From positions 744,001 to 808,000 of the forward strand of contig JARGXX010000105.1 of NCBI GenBank assembly GCA_030374765.1: a stretch of DNA of 64,000 nucleotides, read 5' to 3'. Position numbers and translations under genes: made by a program. Under the pieces are notes generated by a model. That model saw nothing but the letters and a program-made list of their open reading frames with translations, did not search any database and was not told the DNA's origin. This document shows positions 21,667 through 34,145 of the stretch, one piece after another (within the stretch, counting starts at the first letter, position 1; each line of letters starts with the position of its first letter). The stretch is from Agarophyton chilense. Lineage: Eukaryota; Rhodophyta; Florideophyceae; Gracilariales; Gracilariaceae.

Positions 21667-22313
21667 CATCACCCTCTCAACCTGCTTTGCCGGAACCTGC
21701 ACTTGGAGGGATATCTCGCAACCGACATATTGACCGTTTTGGCGCACAATGACAGAGATCGAGAAAGGATATCTGGCAGTCTACTTCGTCGATGGACATA
21801 TCACCCCCTCACTGAAGGTGGTGATGTTCTCCCTCCTATGTTTCACTGCCGTGCCGTCTATAAGATCGCCAAGGCTGTATGATGGAAGGCCTTTGATATC
21901 TATCGAAAATCATACGAGTGTGGAGCCCCTTGTTGAACAATTTACTCAGCAATTTAATTCTATGCTCTCCGACCTTCTCTCAATTGAAAAAAAAGTCGAG
22001 AAGGCGAAAGCGCGGTGCCTTTTGGACAATCGAGGCGCGGTGCATGCGGGGGACGTATGAAAGGGGCGTTTTCAAGTCGCGTGTGCATTGTGGGGCGCCT
22101 TGTCAGGGTTTACGCAAAGGCGATTGCTTCGTGAGGTTATGATTTCGTGCTTTGCTTCGTTTGTTGCCTTCGTCTTCGCTCTTCACCCCGAACCTGAGAT
22201 GTTTTGACCACAGCCAACTATATCTTTCTCTAACAACAGCTCCTATAGAGAGGTTCGTCACTCAACTAAGCGCCAAAACCAACCGCAGCACCACTCTCTG
22301 ACACACTTTTCAG

Positions 22314-22619
22314 GAAGACATTCCAGCCCATTTGTACGACACTTCGCAAAGTCGCTACAGTGATGCACATCTCTTTCGTCGATGTGCTGCAGGTGAACAC
22401 AGAATATCGTTTCCTTTGAGAACAACCTTCGTAGCATTATTTCTTTTCGGTTTCGGTATTTCGTTTTTACTCGTCGGCTTGCTACACTTTCGCGAAAGAG
22501 ATCAGGCTACATCGATTGCCTTTATTGCTTTTGGGTCCATTGCATTTATTCCAGGAACTTATGTCGCTTATAACTTGATTCAAACATTACGTGGAGCTCG
22601 TGGTTTCATCTATCGCAAT
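22314..22619 (+). CDS. TMEM230/134-like two-helix membrane protein (internal exon)
   Basis: The exon follows a pyrimidine tract ending TTTTCAG (22313) and ends before GTACGT (22620). It encodes 102 in-phase codons beginning EDIPAHLYD. The domain matches the TMEM230/TMEM134 (DUF872) family: a polar N-terminus, first membrane helix FVALFLFGFGISFLLVGLL, a short loop, second helix IAFIAFGSIAFIPGTYVAY with the conserved FIPG, then the RGARGF motif after it. Family members sit in secretory or endosomal membranes. The start-codon exon and the last exon were not resolved; the frame stays open without an intron to 22967, but that tail does not look like the family. It is convergent with the carrier gene. 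Confidence 0.7.
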
Positions 22620-23182
22620 GTACGTTGTGTTCCGTGTTGTCTTTTTAAGTCTGTAGAGCACATAATTGAATGTGAGCGCGAAATCGATATTCACCTTCGT
22701 TCTTTTTTTGATACATTACTCGTGCAGTTGCTCATTGGGATGACTACAGCTCGTCGCAATGTCTTACAATGCGCATTTTACCGCATCATCACAGCGCTTA
22801 TTGTGTTCAAGTACTACATATGTGGAGCCACAACCATTCATGTTATCTTCACCTCATGTGCCCGATCATCGACAGCCGCAAACGTCGTTCTCTCGATAGA
22901 AAGCGGCTTACAACTATCGATTATTTCGCACAAAACCCGTGTTCATAGCTTTTCAAGCAAAAGCTAGCCATTGTACAGGAGTACAATCGCATCTACATTT
23001 TAGTTAGTCTTTGATTTCCATGTCAGTAAATAAAATGTCATGAGCATTAGTACATAACTACCACTGTCTTCATACAAAACGATACAGCACCAAAAAGATT
23101 AAAAAGATCAAAGCCCCTGACGTTCTACGACGATGTTCTTACGTGCGGTGATGACTGCAACAGAAAATTCCCAACAGCGTGT

Positions 23183-24551
23183 TTAGAAGATAGCATCAAC
23201 GCATGGTCGTAACCGTTCATACACCAGCAAACTAGCAGCCGTTGACGATGCAATCTTGAATAGGTTCGGCAACGCACCCCGAAAATATCCGCGCCATCCC
23301 ATCTGACTCCCAATTTCTATCCAAGCATTGAAAAACGTCGTTGCCTGTGAGCCTGATCTAGGATCCTATCCAGAAACCTGCATTCGTCTACGGCGCGTAT
23401 CGATAGGATACGTTGCCAACTGGCTCGTCATGTTCGTTAGAATTCTGGCCGCAACCAAACCGCCTGGTGCCGGCGTGTTTGAAGGGTCGCTTTTGCGTCG
23501 CGGCAAGATAGGTAACAAGCATTTTTCGTCCACAGCCAGTGTGATGCCCACAAAACCGAAGCTCCCAACCAGCGTAGGGAATAATCCATGATAGATACTA
23601 CGCACCCCTTCTGTCCGCATGGCTTCACTGATTCCATAAAAAGGGCCTCCATAGGGCTCGAAGCCCATCCTCTTCATAGCCAAGCGTGCACGCACAAAAT
23701 CGAAAGGATATGTTGCCGTGTGACTTACCATTCCGGCCACCCCTCCGGCTAACAACGCAAGCATTGTACGATTGCCGCCCGTTCCCGCTACATTGGACGA
23801 CACACCGTCTTCATTCAACCCCGAAATCGACGGCGAAAACAATGCAGCTGAATCAGGGGATGACGCAAGGCGCGTAACTAACGCAGTTTGAATTATAGTG
23901 CTGGGAACCAGGCGAAGGATGTTGGCTCCGTTCTGCCTAAACAAAGCACATCTGATGCTGGATTCTTCCGCAATCACCTGCTGCATGCTTGCGATCCATT
24001 CTACTGAGTATTAAACTCGGTTTCCAGTTTGCATCAGCATCTCTGCCCTTTCTAGGGGAGCAACTGCAGTCCTGCTCACTACTACAGTCAGACATTGAGC
24101 CATCCAGTCGGACCATTTCATCCATGTTGGCAAATTTGGCGGGTACACAGAATGCGTCTGCAAGGCTGAGCGAGTGGTTGCTGGAATGGTGTTCCTACTA
24201 ACAAACTGGGTTCCAAATAGGGACGGTGTGGCATAAGGTCCAAGGTACGCCACGTCGCAGATATCCTTTCCGAGCAGATCTAATAGTATCAGCATTCAGG
24301 AAGTGTTCTCTTATTGTTTGAATATCCTCTCTGAACAACGGCGGCAGTATATCCTTCGAAACCTCATTGAAATCCTTCATGGACAAAGTCCGAATTCCAT
24401 GACGCCCAAACACGGACCTAAGTATAGGATTTTCCACAGATAACATATCTTGAGCAGTGTGGTCGTATTCGGCGTACTCATGCAACAGTTCTTCCATGTC
24501 TTCCAGAGATATTAAGCCAGTGTTGCTCTGGTCCGATTTCCGAAATGCCAC
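23183..24551 (-). CDS. EF-hand mitochondrial carrier (SCaMC/ATP-Mg-Pi-like), four exons, 5' end unresolved
   Basis: Exons on the minus strand: >24551-24249, 24205-24017, 23980-23378 and 23344-23183 (stop TAA). All junctions are GT...AG and in phase. The N-terminal part has an EF-hand loop DQSNTGLISLED. The carrier domain follows: SRTAVAPLERAE (helix 1), FRQNGANILRLVP, YPFDFVRARLAMKRMG (helix 3), YPIDTRRRRMQ (helix 5) and a final FRGALPNLFKIASS. These are inner-membrane solute carriers; EF-hands suggest calcium control, and SRT.APLER favours the ATP-Mg/Pi group, although the aspartate/glutamate carriers also have EF-hands. Oddity: the first PxExx[KR] signature ends in Glu (PLERAE). The frame is open upstream of 24551 to about 24615; no start codon was chosen there. 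Confidence 0.83.
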
Positions 24552-24619
24552 TTCACTGTCAGCGTCAGGGTTGTTGATAACAATATCAAACCGACAGAAC
24601 TCTTCTTCTATTCAGCCCT

Positions 24620-26760
24620 GCCCTCCATGGGACGCCGAAAGCAAGTAACAGGGCGGGGCGACGGGGCTGTTCGGTGACAGCGCTGCGGGACAGTGCGTTT
24701 CAAATTGCACAACATCGCACAATTCGAAAGAATTGTGCCTGTAGGACAGTCCTCCAGCCTGCTTTACAGACACAGTACACACGCAATGTGCCCTCTGATA
24801 TTCGACATTCTATCGTTTTTGCAAGATCACGCACGCCGATTCCATTGCTTGAGTCAGGGCACACACCTCTTCTCCAGTGAATGCAATAGATTCCTAATTT
24901 CCCAGTTTACTAAGACCTCATTCCAGCTCATTTCGTTTCCAACACAATTACAAACAGGTTTCAGGTTTCAGTTTTCCTCTTCAAACGCTTGAATGTGACC
25001 TATCCTACATTTGAAGGGTTCTCGTACGAGCAGGTTCTGGATGTAGGAACATAAAAACCACTTTGCAACATGTCCGGCGTGAACCGTTGGCAGTCACTTG
25101 TTCGATCGATATATGAGTGTCATCCATGTGAAGAGGCCCAGTCTACGTCATGCGAACGATAAGGAGGCCCATCGGGAGGAGTTGGAGCTCCTCAGGAGTG
25201 TTATTGACATCAACCGTAACGGCTCAAGCGATCCGAGCCATAATATGTGCAAGTCATGCCTAGCTTGTACTTGTACTGGTAACTAACAGTAAGCTAGGGA
25301 CCACAGGCATAGAAAAGTACCGTTGAACGATGATTCCCATACTATATAAGTAAGGTTAACTTGATATGAGTGCACTTGGGGTATCTATCTCACAATCACC
25401 GTGTTCCAACAAGGTGACGAGTTGAGCTGGGAAAAGGTTGGGGCAAAAAGGAGGATGAAGTGGTTCTTTTGGTGGCGAGTGCAGAAGAGACGAAGGAGGA
25501 CGTAGAGCCCACTCTTCGAGAGAAGATAGCTGAGCTCGAGAAAGAGGTGAACCGGCTCCGGGCTTGTCAGCAACAGCTCCAGGGGGCTCAAAAAAATGGC
25601 TAAGTTGGAGAGCCGGGTGAGGTTTATGTCAGCTGCAATAAGTCGACGCAACCGTGCTTTTAAAAACTAAGGTGGAGCACGGGAGGAACAAACAGACAAG
25701 CCCAACACGTGGTCCCGGTCGAGGGAAGGGGTGGTTAGTTAAGAAGGGTTAGAATGTTTGATAAATATGTATTGAAGTGGACTGTGTGAGCTGTGGAGGG
25801 CCTGGGGTTGTCGTCAACTCCAGCAGCGCATTGTTCAATCATCAACAACTTCTTCCCTGTTCCATTCGTCCAAAGCTCTCACAACGTGCATGGAACTGTT
25901 CATGATGCTATGGAGCATCTGAGAGGTGTTTACTCGCACATGGTGTCGATAGAAGAGTGCGGTTCTTGTTCCTATTTCAGTGGAAAGATCGGTTGTAGTG
26001 ATTTTCGCGAGAGTCGTGTGCAGCGCGTGCAGATTCACGACGTCGGTGCCTAACTTAACAAACAGATCGTCGGCCAAGAAAGGATGAGCGTAAGCAACAG
26101 CAGCCTCACATGAGCCAGCCCGTATGGTGATGTTGGACTCGCAGTGCAAAGCGGATAGCGCCGGGCGAACGGGACGCGTCTCGGGTGCTTGCTCACGCGT
26201 GCCGGCACAGTTGAAATGACAATGTTAAAACTATTGAAACAGAAGCGGCTCATGGTACGGTAATTCGCCGTTATCGTCAGCATCAGGCAGGTAAGGACGC
26301 CAGTATAAAACCCATTGCATCCATATTTGCTTGGACGGGTGGTTTGGAACATCGAGGAAAACTCGATCATAATGAAGATCTTGTTAATTTTGTAACACTA
26401 GTTGAAAAGGCTTGTATTGATACTGTGGAAAGTGCAACAATGACATGAGATCTCGACCTCTCCATTCTTGTTATCAAGGGCACTGATCGTCTGTATTGGG
26501 ACACCACTGAGGGTTATGGTACACATGAGTAGTGGATCATCTAGTTGCGAGAGCTTCCACGAGTTAGTGACGGGCTGACGAATAGCCAACCCTCGTGCAA
26601 GCATGAGTGAGCTGAGGACGATGACTACCACTCCTTAGCGATCGTGCCCAATGTGAGGGACGGCAAGTGTCTCTGGTAAGCCAGCGTGTGGCGAACTACT
26701 CTGGGTGCGTTGTTTTCTGATGTGGTTCGATGCCTCTTCTTTACTGTGGAGGGATCGTGT
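24620..26760. other. Intergenic; no gene firmly recognised
   Basis: The first 150 bp probably hold the 5' end of the carrier gene. A plus-strand coiled-coil-like segment (EKIAELEKEVNRLRACQQQ, about 25520-25590) sits in a short interrupted frame and may be a Gag relic. A minus-strand ORF (26149-25835, 104 aa, starting MHCESNITIRAG) has balanced protein-like composition but no motif. Confidence 0.35.
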
Positions 26761-26767
26761 GGGTGCT

Positions 26768-26801
26768 TAAATACCCCTACTGGGTCTCTCGTACGAGAGA
26801 C
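26768..26801 (+). promoter_or_regulatory. TATA-like box and 18-bp perfect palindrome
   Basis: TTAAATA (26768-26774) is followed 10 bp later by GTCTCTCGTACGAGAGAC (26784-26801), a perfect palindrome. They lie about 200 bp upstream of the ATG of the next gene, on the right strand for its core promoter. Role inferred from position only. Confidence 0.4.
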
Positions 26802-26998
26802 AGAACTATCTCCTGAGTGCAGCGTTCTTCTCAACTCGATATCTCTCGCAGGTACCAGTTTGCAAAGGTCTTGTTTAACTCTGATATCTTCTCGAGTACG
26901 TGTTTACACAAGTTCTTTGCATTCATCTGGATGCTTTCCGTTCGATTCTATTTGTTCATTCTAACATCCTGCTTCACTTCGCTTCTGTCAGGAACATC

Positions 26999-28374
26999 AT
27001 GAGTGCCAAGAACCCGAACCACTTCACAGCTGATAGCGCCGTGAACTCAGAAATGCAAAGGATCGTCTCGCTCCAAGTGTCACAGCGAAATGGATTCGGC
27101 CCTGTGGCAGAGGGGCCGGAAAAAAGGGCAGTACTGGCCACCGCATCGGACCGGAGAAAGATGAAAGCTAACGACCGGACAGAGGTTCAAACAGGTACTG
27201 TGGTCTCTGCTCGAGCAGTGTTCAACCGCCTGTATCAGAAGAAAATGGGGCGGAGAATAGAGTTGTTTGACTCGAACTTTCCTTTGTACTTGGAACTGGC
27301 AAACAGGATCAAGGACGATATCCGTCTATATCTGTACCAGAAGCTCAATCTGGAGCGTGGATTTCGCACGTACAAATCTGTTAGAATGGAGTTCTCGTCA
27401 CATATTTCGGCTTTGAAGAGGAAGCTGGAAGAAACTTACCCAGTTTTGAGTGCGGCGCAGAGCGGGTGGGTCTCGAATGAATTCATCAAGGAAGCCATGC
27501 AACGTGACAAGAAGACTATGGCGGAGGCAGCAAAGAAAAAGGTGGCCATGGAAAAGAAGAAAGCGGCCAATGAGACCGAGCAGAACGAAGTAAATGATAA
27601 GGGTGTAATGGGTACTTTGAGGGCCGCGCATCAGTATGAAAAAGCCACGGATATTGCAGATACGTCACAAGGTGCAATGCCGACCCCAAACATCTGTACT
27701 ACCGTCAGAAGAAATGGTAGAGAAGGGAGCACTCAACGAAGAGGCACTGTTGTTGCACATGAACAGGAGATGGACAGCTCTATTCGTAATGTTCCGGTAA
27801 TAACTTAGGGCAAGGGGGAAAGGGGGAGAAGGTAAGAGTGTCGCAGACGTGGACAAAAAAGCGTTTCACAGCCGTCCACTGTGGGAAGAAGTCGGAAGCG
27901 CGCTCGACAAGAGGTGCTAATGCCACCCACACTTGTCGAATATTCGGAGAGGACGCCCAAGACTCTCATGAGCGCAAAGCCGCGCGAGCCGAGAAGCAGC
28001 CTAGGAAAGATCCCGTTCACCACCGCAATTCCAAGGAAGCAGAATCCTCCTCCGAAATTTCGAATATGTCTGCGGAGAACGGCGAAGATGAAGAGGAAAG
28101 AAGTGAAGAAGATGTTTCTGATTCTGAAGGAGAAACTCGCTATCAAGAAAGAGGACCGCGGCGTTTCTCAAGCCAGGATATTGAGACATCCGACTTGGAC
28201 GGGGAGTACGGCTTCTATCGGCGACAGAGGGAAAGGAAGTTCAGGTGCCGAAAGCAGAAGTCCTCGATCACCGCGCGGAAAAGAGTGGCGAGGAAAGCGT
28301 CCAATCAAGGGTCGAAGAAAGAGCCTAAGAGAACGTTCAAGACTCCTCCCCGTTCCAATAACTCTGAGGTGTGA
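26999..28374 (+). CDS. Unrecognised two-exon gene, charged nuclear-type protein
   Basis: Exon 1 is 26999-27796 (266 codons from MSAKNPNHFTADSA). A 50-nt intron GTAATAAC...GTCGCAG (27797-27846) keeps phase, and exon 2 is 27847-28374 (176 codons including the stop). The longer frame upstream of 26999 lies in the presumed leader. Exon 1 has a helical domain (about residues 60-165, including RAVFNRLYQKKMGRRIELF and LYLELANRIKDDIRLYLY) and a Lys/Ala coiled region (KKKVAMEKKKAANE). Exon 2 is low-complexity: an acidic SEDEEE-type block, then a basic tail (KFRCRKQKSSITARKRVA). Composition suggests a nuclear, nucleic-acid-associated protein; Gag of an unknown element is an alternative. A GTAAGT motif at 28396 may be a further splice donor in the 3' UTR. 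Confidence 0.5.
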
Positions 28375-28399
28375 TGGAGACGATCCTTTCGCCAGGTAA

Positions 28400-31300
28400 G
28401 TATATCTCTTTCACTTTCTGTTGTGCACTTCTTTCTCGACACTAGCAATGTTAACATATATGGATTTATTTAGTCTCTCTCAAGCATTTTATTGCTGGCG
28501 TCCAACGTGCCTTCTTCCCAGGCTCACATAGAAGTTCTAACATGTAAAACCCATATTCTGGTTTTCTTGCGTACATCGAGTGGCGCGCTTTGGGTGTTCA
28601 TGGGTCCCTTTTGGGAGTTTGGGGCCATGCTCGTGGCCTTCAAGGTCATGATTTGTGCTTTGTGCATGACATTATCTGTTCTTGACCCAGGCGTGATCTA
28701 CCATAGAATAGATTTCGTACTACAATGGCAACAATTAAAGCCTCTACAGAACATGTGCCAGCTGCCTCACGGTGAGCTTTTGCACATTGTCAGTACTATT
28801 CTCGAACAGTTACGGTACTGCCTTGGTAGTGCTCGAGGATTTACTTCGAACACTACTTGGCCACATCTTGACACATTTTTGTAGATACTACCATGGCTGA
28901 TAATGCACAGAAAATCTACCAAAGTAGCTCGACATATGTCCGAAGAAGCCCTTGTTGCCCACTTTTCGGACCTACTATGCCATGCTGAATATGGCCATTT
29001 CCCGGACATTTTTAACGGCATTTTTGTGTTTAAATTTCGGCCATGTTCTGGCAGATCTCGGGTCATGAAAATGTGAAGCTTTTGGATGGGTTTTCGGCCA
29101 TTTTTAGGACTTCTTGGTACTTTCAGTTGTTTTACGGGGGTTTAGACGCCCTGGAAAGGCACTTCTCTCGCGACACCACTTACTTCATCAATATACCATG
29201 GCTTGGGGAATCTTCTGCGGGGCCGCCGCTCTATATCATAGTATTGATTGTACCACTCACTTTTGAGAAACAACCGCGACTTCGCTATGAACCCAGCCAT
29301 CTGTTCTTTCCACGTATTAAAATACTGCACCTCTCATCAGATGCTTGCAAGGGCGAAATCCGGGCTTTTGGAAAAGGAAACACGAATGGTGCTTTACGTC
29401 CCATTCACATGAACTGAAACGCTCATTCAAGGGAGTTAACAGTAATTGGTTGATTTCCGGATGGTTTGCTCTCCCAGAACATATATTAGTGGTACTGGCG
29501 ACCAGCGAGAAGGATCGAGGCCGTACGACTCGGCAGAGATGATTGAGGTTGGCATCATATTATGATTGATACCAATTAATCATATGCATTATATGGAGTG
29601 AGTGTTTGTACTTGGGGCACTGGGAACTTTGCGGCTGCGCCCAGTAAAGTTCGCCTAACAAGGAATTGGTCTCTAGATTTCATCGCATTTGCAGACTATA
29701 ATACTTCTTCTTAGAGGGATAGCGCAACTCCCAAACGTAGTCTATCTCCCTTGCACATCCAAGAAGGCCCAGTATTGTAAGTGTTTTACCAACTATTGTG
29801 GTTTTGCATTGTATGAGGATTGTTCCCGAGTTTGCCGTATTTTTTCTAGTCTCGTACATATCACTTTCATTCCATTTATTTTTCCTATTTTTCCTTAATG
29901 TTTTTTCCTACCACTGATGGTTTGCACTGACACCTTCCGCTGTAGCCAGTCCGTGGTAAGGTTATCACTTTGGATGGTACAGGCACTCCGTTTTTACAGA
30001 CTGACAATCTATCATACTTTCCTGTGCTATTCGCGAGAGTTTGACCCCAGTCTTGCACCCGACTGACTCATGTCGTCCGCGAAAGAGCTGTTTTGCTGGG
30101 TTCGCCGAGTGAGAGGAATATTGCGAACATCGTTGTAGATTTTCTCTGTCTAAGCGTATTACTCTATATGAAGCTGCGGAATTCTCTGTTCATCTAATTC
30201 TTCTTTTGTATACTCGAATTTCCCAATTACCATTGAAGCATATATACTGCGCGGTGCCACCCCAGTAGTTCTAAACACTGTCGCTTTATAACTGACGAGA
30301 TGTAAGTATCAGGTGCACGATCGACACTTAGTGCAACTAGCCACTTTCATCACCTCAGGCCTTACGTGCGCCTTTAAACCAGTGCAAAAGCGATCCCAGT
30401 TTTCATTTGCAAACACCTTTGCGATACAAAGAATTGTGATACGAACTTATGATAAATATTTGAAAACTCAGCCAGTCTGTGTACGTTTACTTGGCTTCAC
30501 CCATGAGCGTTGAACATGGTCTGCAGGAATAAGAACAACTCGCACTTCCTCTGTTCATTGAGGCGGAGTACCTGGTACATCCTCCGCTCCAACCTTTTCG
30601 TAATACCATGTCGAATCTGTCCCAGAAAAATGTCGATGAAAGCATAACGTGAGTTGTGTTTGAGAAAACCATATCCGGAGAACGTAATTGAATCAAATCC
30701 AAATATTGATACAACTTGTAAGGCCTGGTACATAATGCCAAATAATCTATCTTTCTCTCGAGTGCCTCCAGCTAATTTGGCTTTAAGACAAAGCTCAACC
30801 GAGCATTTCCATTATTCTTTTCAGTGAAAGCGATTGTAAAAAATATAACAGAACGATACATCTTTACCAAATTTTCTCCTTTCACACCTCAGAGCGAATG
30901 AAGTATGGAGACAGTAAAAACTCTTTTTCTAAAGGATCGTGCTACTGTTTCTCTCCACCCCCTCTCTTTTTAAGCAATATGTGTAACAAATGTGTAATGT
31001 ACGAGAGTAATTAACTCTCCAACCGGATAAAAATGAAATACTCAGTAGTTTTGAACATTCGATTATTCCAAATACACTCTGGGATAGTTCCGGTCATTTT
31101 GAAAGAACCAATGCTCTTAGTACCAGGCAACTAGCCCTATTTTTTAAACCAAATTCTTTGCAAAACACGGTGCTACAGGGCACCAAAATGAATATTTTAG
31201 GTCGCTAAGAAAAAGACTTTGCGAAGAAAGCAGAAAGTTTGAGACGAGCAGCTAACCCCACTGAAATATACTCTAGAAGGCAACAGAAGCAGATAGAAGT

Positions 31301-31950
31301 TCTCGAGAAGTCCCGCAGAGAGCCCAAGCTGAGAATGATATGGAAATACATATCACTTGGATGGAGGACAGAGACTCACGCTGTCCAACCCTTAGTTTTC
31401 CAAGGACTGATCGGAGTACTCGTGCAAGGTTAAGAATCGAATATCACGTAACGAATATTTGAGTTAGAATGTTTTATTGCCTAACCAATACGCAACGAAC
31501 AGTGGCTGAGAGTTTCTTTTTATAAGAAGAAGTTTATCTTTGAAGAATCCTAACAATATCTAGATAATATGTCGCTTGAGCGATGTTGTTGACTGTTTCT
31601 TCCCAAAAATTCACTGTAATAAATCCTATCACTCAGAGACGATTTTCTCTAGAAAACGAAGCGCTGAGGAAATGAACCACAGTTATTACTTTAAATTTGC
31701 TCCAAATGTCTCATGATTACCTACAGTTAGCAAAACTATAATAAATACACCCGAGCATTCTTGCCGTAATGGCCAATCTCTGTGAACTGCGTAGTTCCTT
31801 TTTCTGATAACAGTAAAACCTTAACGGTTATGAAAAGGCACTCCAATTCGTTCTGGACGCATTTTTCTTTGTAGACACAGATGTTGAATTAAAACATGAA
31901 TTAAAAACAAATGCACAAAACATTAATACATACGTTAACTTCGTACTGTT
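28400..31950. other. No gene firmly recognised
   Basis: Mixed sequence becoming AT-rich to the right. The segment near 28980-29110 repeats words such as GGCCAT and CGGCCAT, similar to the MITE at 20.4 kb. A minus-strand ORF at 30733-30497 (78 aa, with RHGITKRLERRMYQVLRL) looks protein-like but has no recognised family. Nothing else is supported. Confidence 0.4.
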
Positions 31951-31954
31951 TCTA

Positions 31955-33342
31955 TGACAAATTTAGTACTTTGCTACACCCCTTATGTTTTCCATAACCA
32001 CTTACAAGCGACTGTCATCGACCTGTAATGTTTATGCAAGTACTATGCGGATAGATTGTCCTAAACATCCATTACAACACTTCGAAGGTGTTGGACTGCT
32101 TCAAACTACATACCGTCTGAATAAACACACCGAGCCATAAAACTACCATGATCTTGGGACTTCGCTGGACACTGTAGGGTGCGAATATTTTCTGATAGTA
32201 TCAAGTTGCGCATGTAGTGAGCGATGTGGGTATGTGCATTGTCCTGTTGAAAAATCCAAGAATGATCCCCTCCTAACAAACCAGGTTCGTATGGTAGCAG
32301 GGCATGTTGTTAAACTTCACAATAACTTTTAGAATCTTGAGTTTCTTGCATTACGTAATGTTCGGACTTTCCAAAAAATGAAATAGCGCCCCTTAGCGAT
32401 GAAAACTTATCACCAGCCTGCTTTCTTAAAAAGAGACGTGGTTCTTTTCCTAAACCCTTCCACTAATGTGCTAAGCTGTCTCGATCATCCAAGTTGAATT
32501 TTTCCGTCACGAAAAGCACCCTTTCCCAAAAAGTCATCTACTTTGGATATGTTTCTTGTTGCCGACTGAATTCGAACTTCTTTACAAACATCAGTCATGT
32601 TCAGGGTTTAAAGCATCTACGTATATTTAAAAGGTGTAGTTGAACTCAGAATTTTCGGCACTGTACGAGTTCCGATCGGTAGGTTGAGTTGGTTTTATAG
32701 ATTTGCAGCAGAGGTATTATCTTCATTATGAGCTGCACGAAGTAGAGCTCTTGAAAGTTCTCTGGAACGCTTTGTACGCTTAGCTAAATTTATGTGAGTT
32801 CTACGGTGCGTTTTTATACATAATGCATACTATATTGCTCAAAAAGATAGTTCCTAATAGTTTTTTATGCTTCTCATAAACCAACCTTCGTGATGAAGAG
32901 CGGTAATTTATTCTTTTTCAAAGATTGAACGCAGCGGACCTCTCAGTACATTGTTGTGATAAAACATAGATTTTGTTTTGTAGATGCGTTGAGGATGTTT
33001 TTTGTAGTATTGTCCCCAAAAAATCAAATATGAAAACATTGTATGTTTGAAATTGGCTTTTTTTAAGTGAAGAGAATTCTTTTGTATTTCGTTATTTTAT
33101 GATTCTTTCGCTCAATGATTTCGAAATACTATGTTGACGTTGACTGAACTATCCAAAAAAGTTGTATTATCTAGAGAGCTTGGTATCGTGAGGAATAATG
33201 GTCGTCTTTTGTACTGAGAAAGCTTTGGGACCAGGCGAAACACCACCTTGGGTTGGGGGTATTTGGGTTTATTTAGCATACTGTATCGCCTGATCAACTC
33301 TTTTGTGTTCCCCATGGCGTAGTGTAAAAAAAGACAATACAA
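31955..33342 (-). pseudogene. Tc1/mariner transposase fossil (Tc1m-1)
   Basis: Read on the minus strand across frames: an N-terminal MGNTKELIRR ... NKPKYPQP start (33310-33230), AKRTKRSRELSRALLRAAHN and NLPIGTRTVPKILSS (about 32790-32650), the KFNLD block after the first catalytic region (about 32510), WIFQQDNAHTHIAHYM with the second catalytic Asp (about 32250), LQCPAKSQDH in place of the usual WPAQSPDLNP (about 32170), and a C-terminal SMTVACKWLW / STKF (about 32020-31960). Many stops and shifts make it a relic. Terminal inverted repeats were not located. Confidence 0.8.
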
Positions 33343-34144
33343 AAAGATTATATTTACAGTAAGAGTAATTCTTTTCCGCTAAGATTCTGAATTTATACAT
33401 GGGCTAATAGTCTCTATTGGACGACTGGCTTCATATAATGTCAAGCAGAAAATTTTTGTGGTGGGTTTTGGTTATTTGACCGGTTCTGTGTATTTTGACC
33501 TCCAAGCATTTATGACCTCGTTTCATTTTTTCAAAAAATGTTACGCTTCATATAAGATATTTTCAGTGGAAGAAGAAACAAAGGATCATATTAGTATAGG
33601 ATACATATTGACCGTGTATTAGGTTAATTACTATATTAAAATGTAAAACAGGCTTTTTTCGGTGCAAAAAAACTGATCGCAATGTAGAAAAACGTTCCAG
33701 GGCTGTTAATGAAACAGTACTACTCTTCAAAAAAATCAATTTGAATAGTTGCATCGGTCGTATAGATATGTGTCCATTATCCGTTTCGTACCTTAGATTG
33801 GAGAGAGGATATGCGATTCACAAAAGATTCAATGATTAAATTGATTTGAGCAGATATTATCGTTTCGAACTTGTTAGTTGCGGATGGGGACAACCAAAAA
33901 TGTACACAATCTCGCACAAAAAGGTTTGAAATTCCGTGAATGCATACATTAGATCTTCAAATCTATTACAAACTGCTTGCGCAGTTTCCGAGAAATACAT
34001 TCAAATGCAAGAACTGCGTTTGACAGCTCTATGTCTTTGATTGGTGAATGTTTATATAAACTGTTATGTACCAATGCGATTCAAGTTTCTTTTAGGTAAA
34101 TGATATAGAAATAACGTAGTAGTGTCATGTTTGCCCAATTGACT
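33343..34144. other. AT-rich sequence, no gene recognised
   Basis: Low-GC sequence with short chance ORFs, between the Tc1/mariner fossil and the 3' end of the Harbinger-type transposase. It may include ends of either transposon, but no inverted repeats were identified. Confidence 0.45.
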
Positions 34145-34145
34145 A

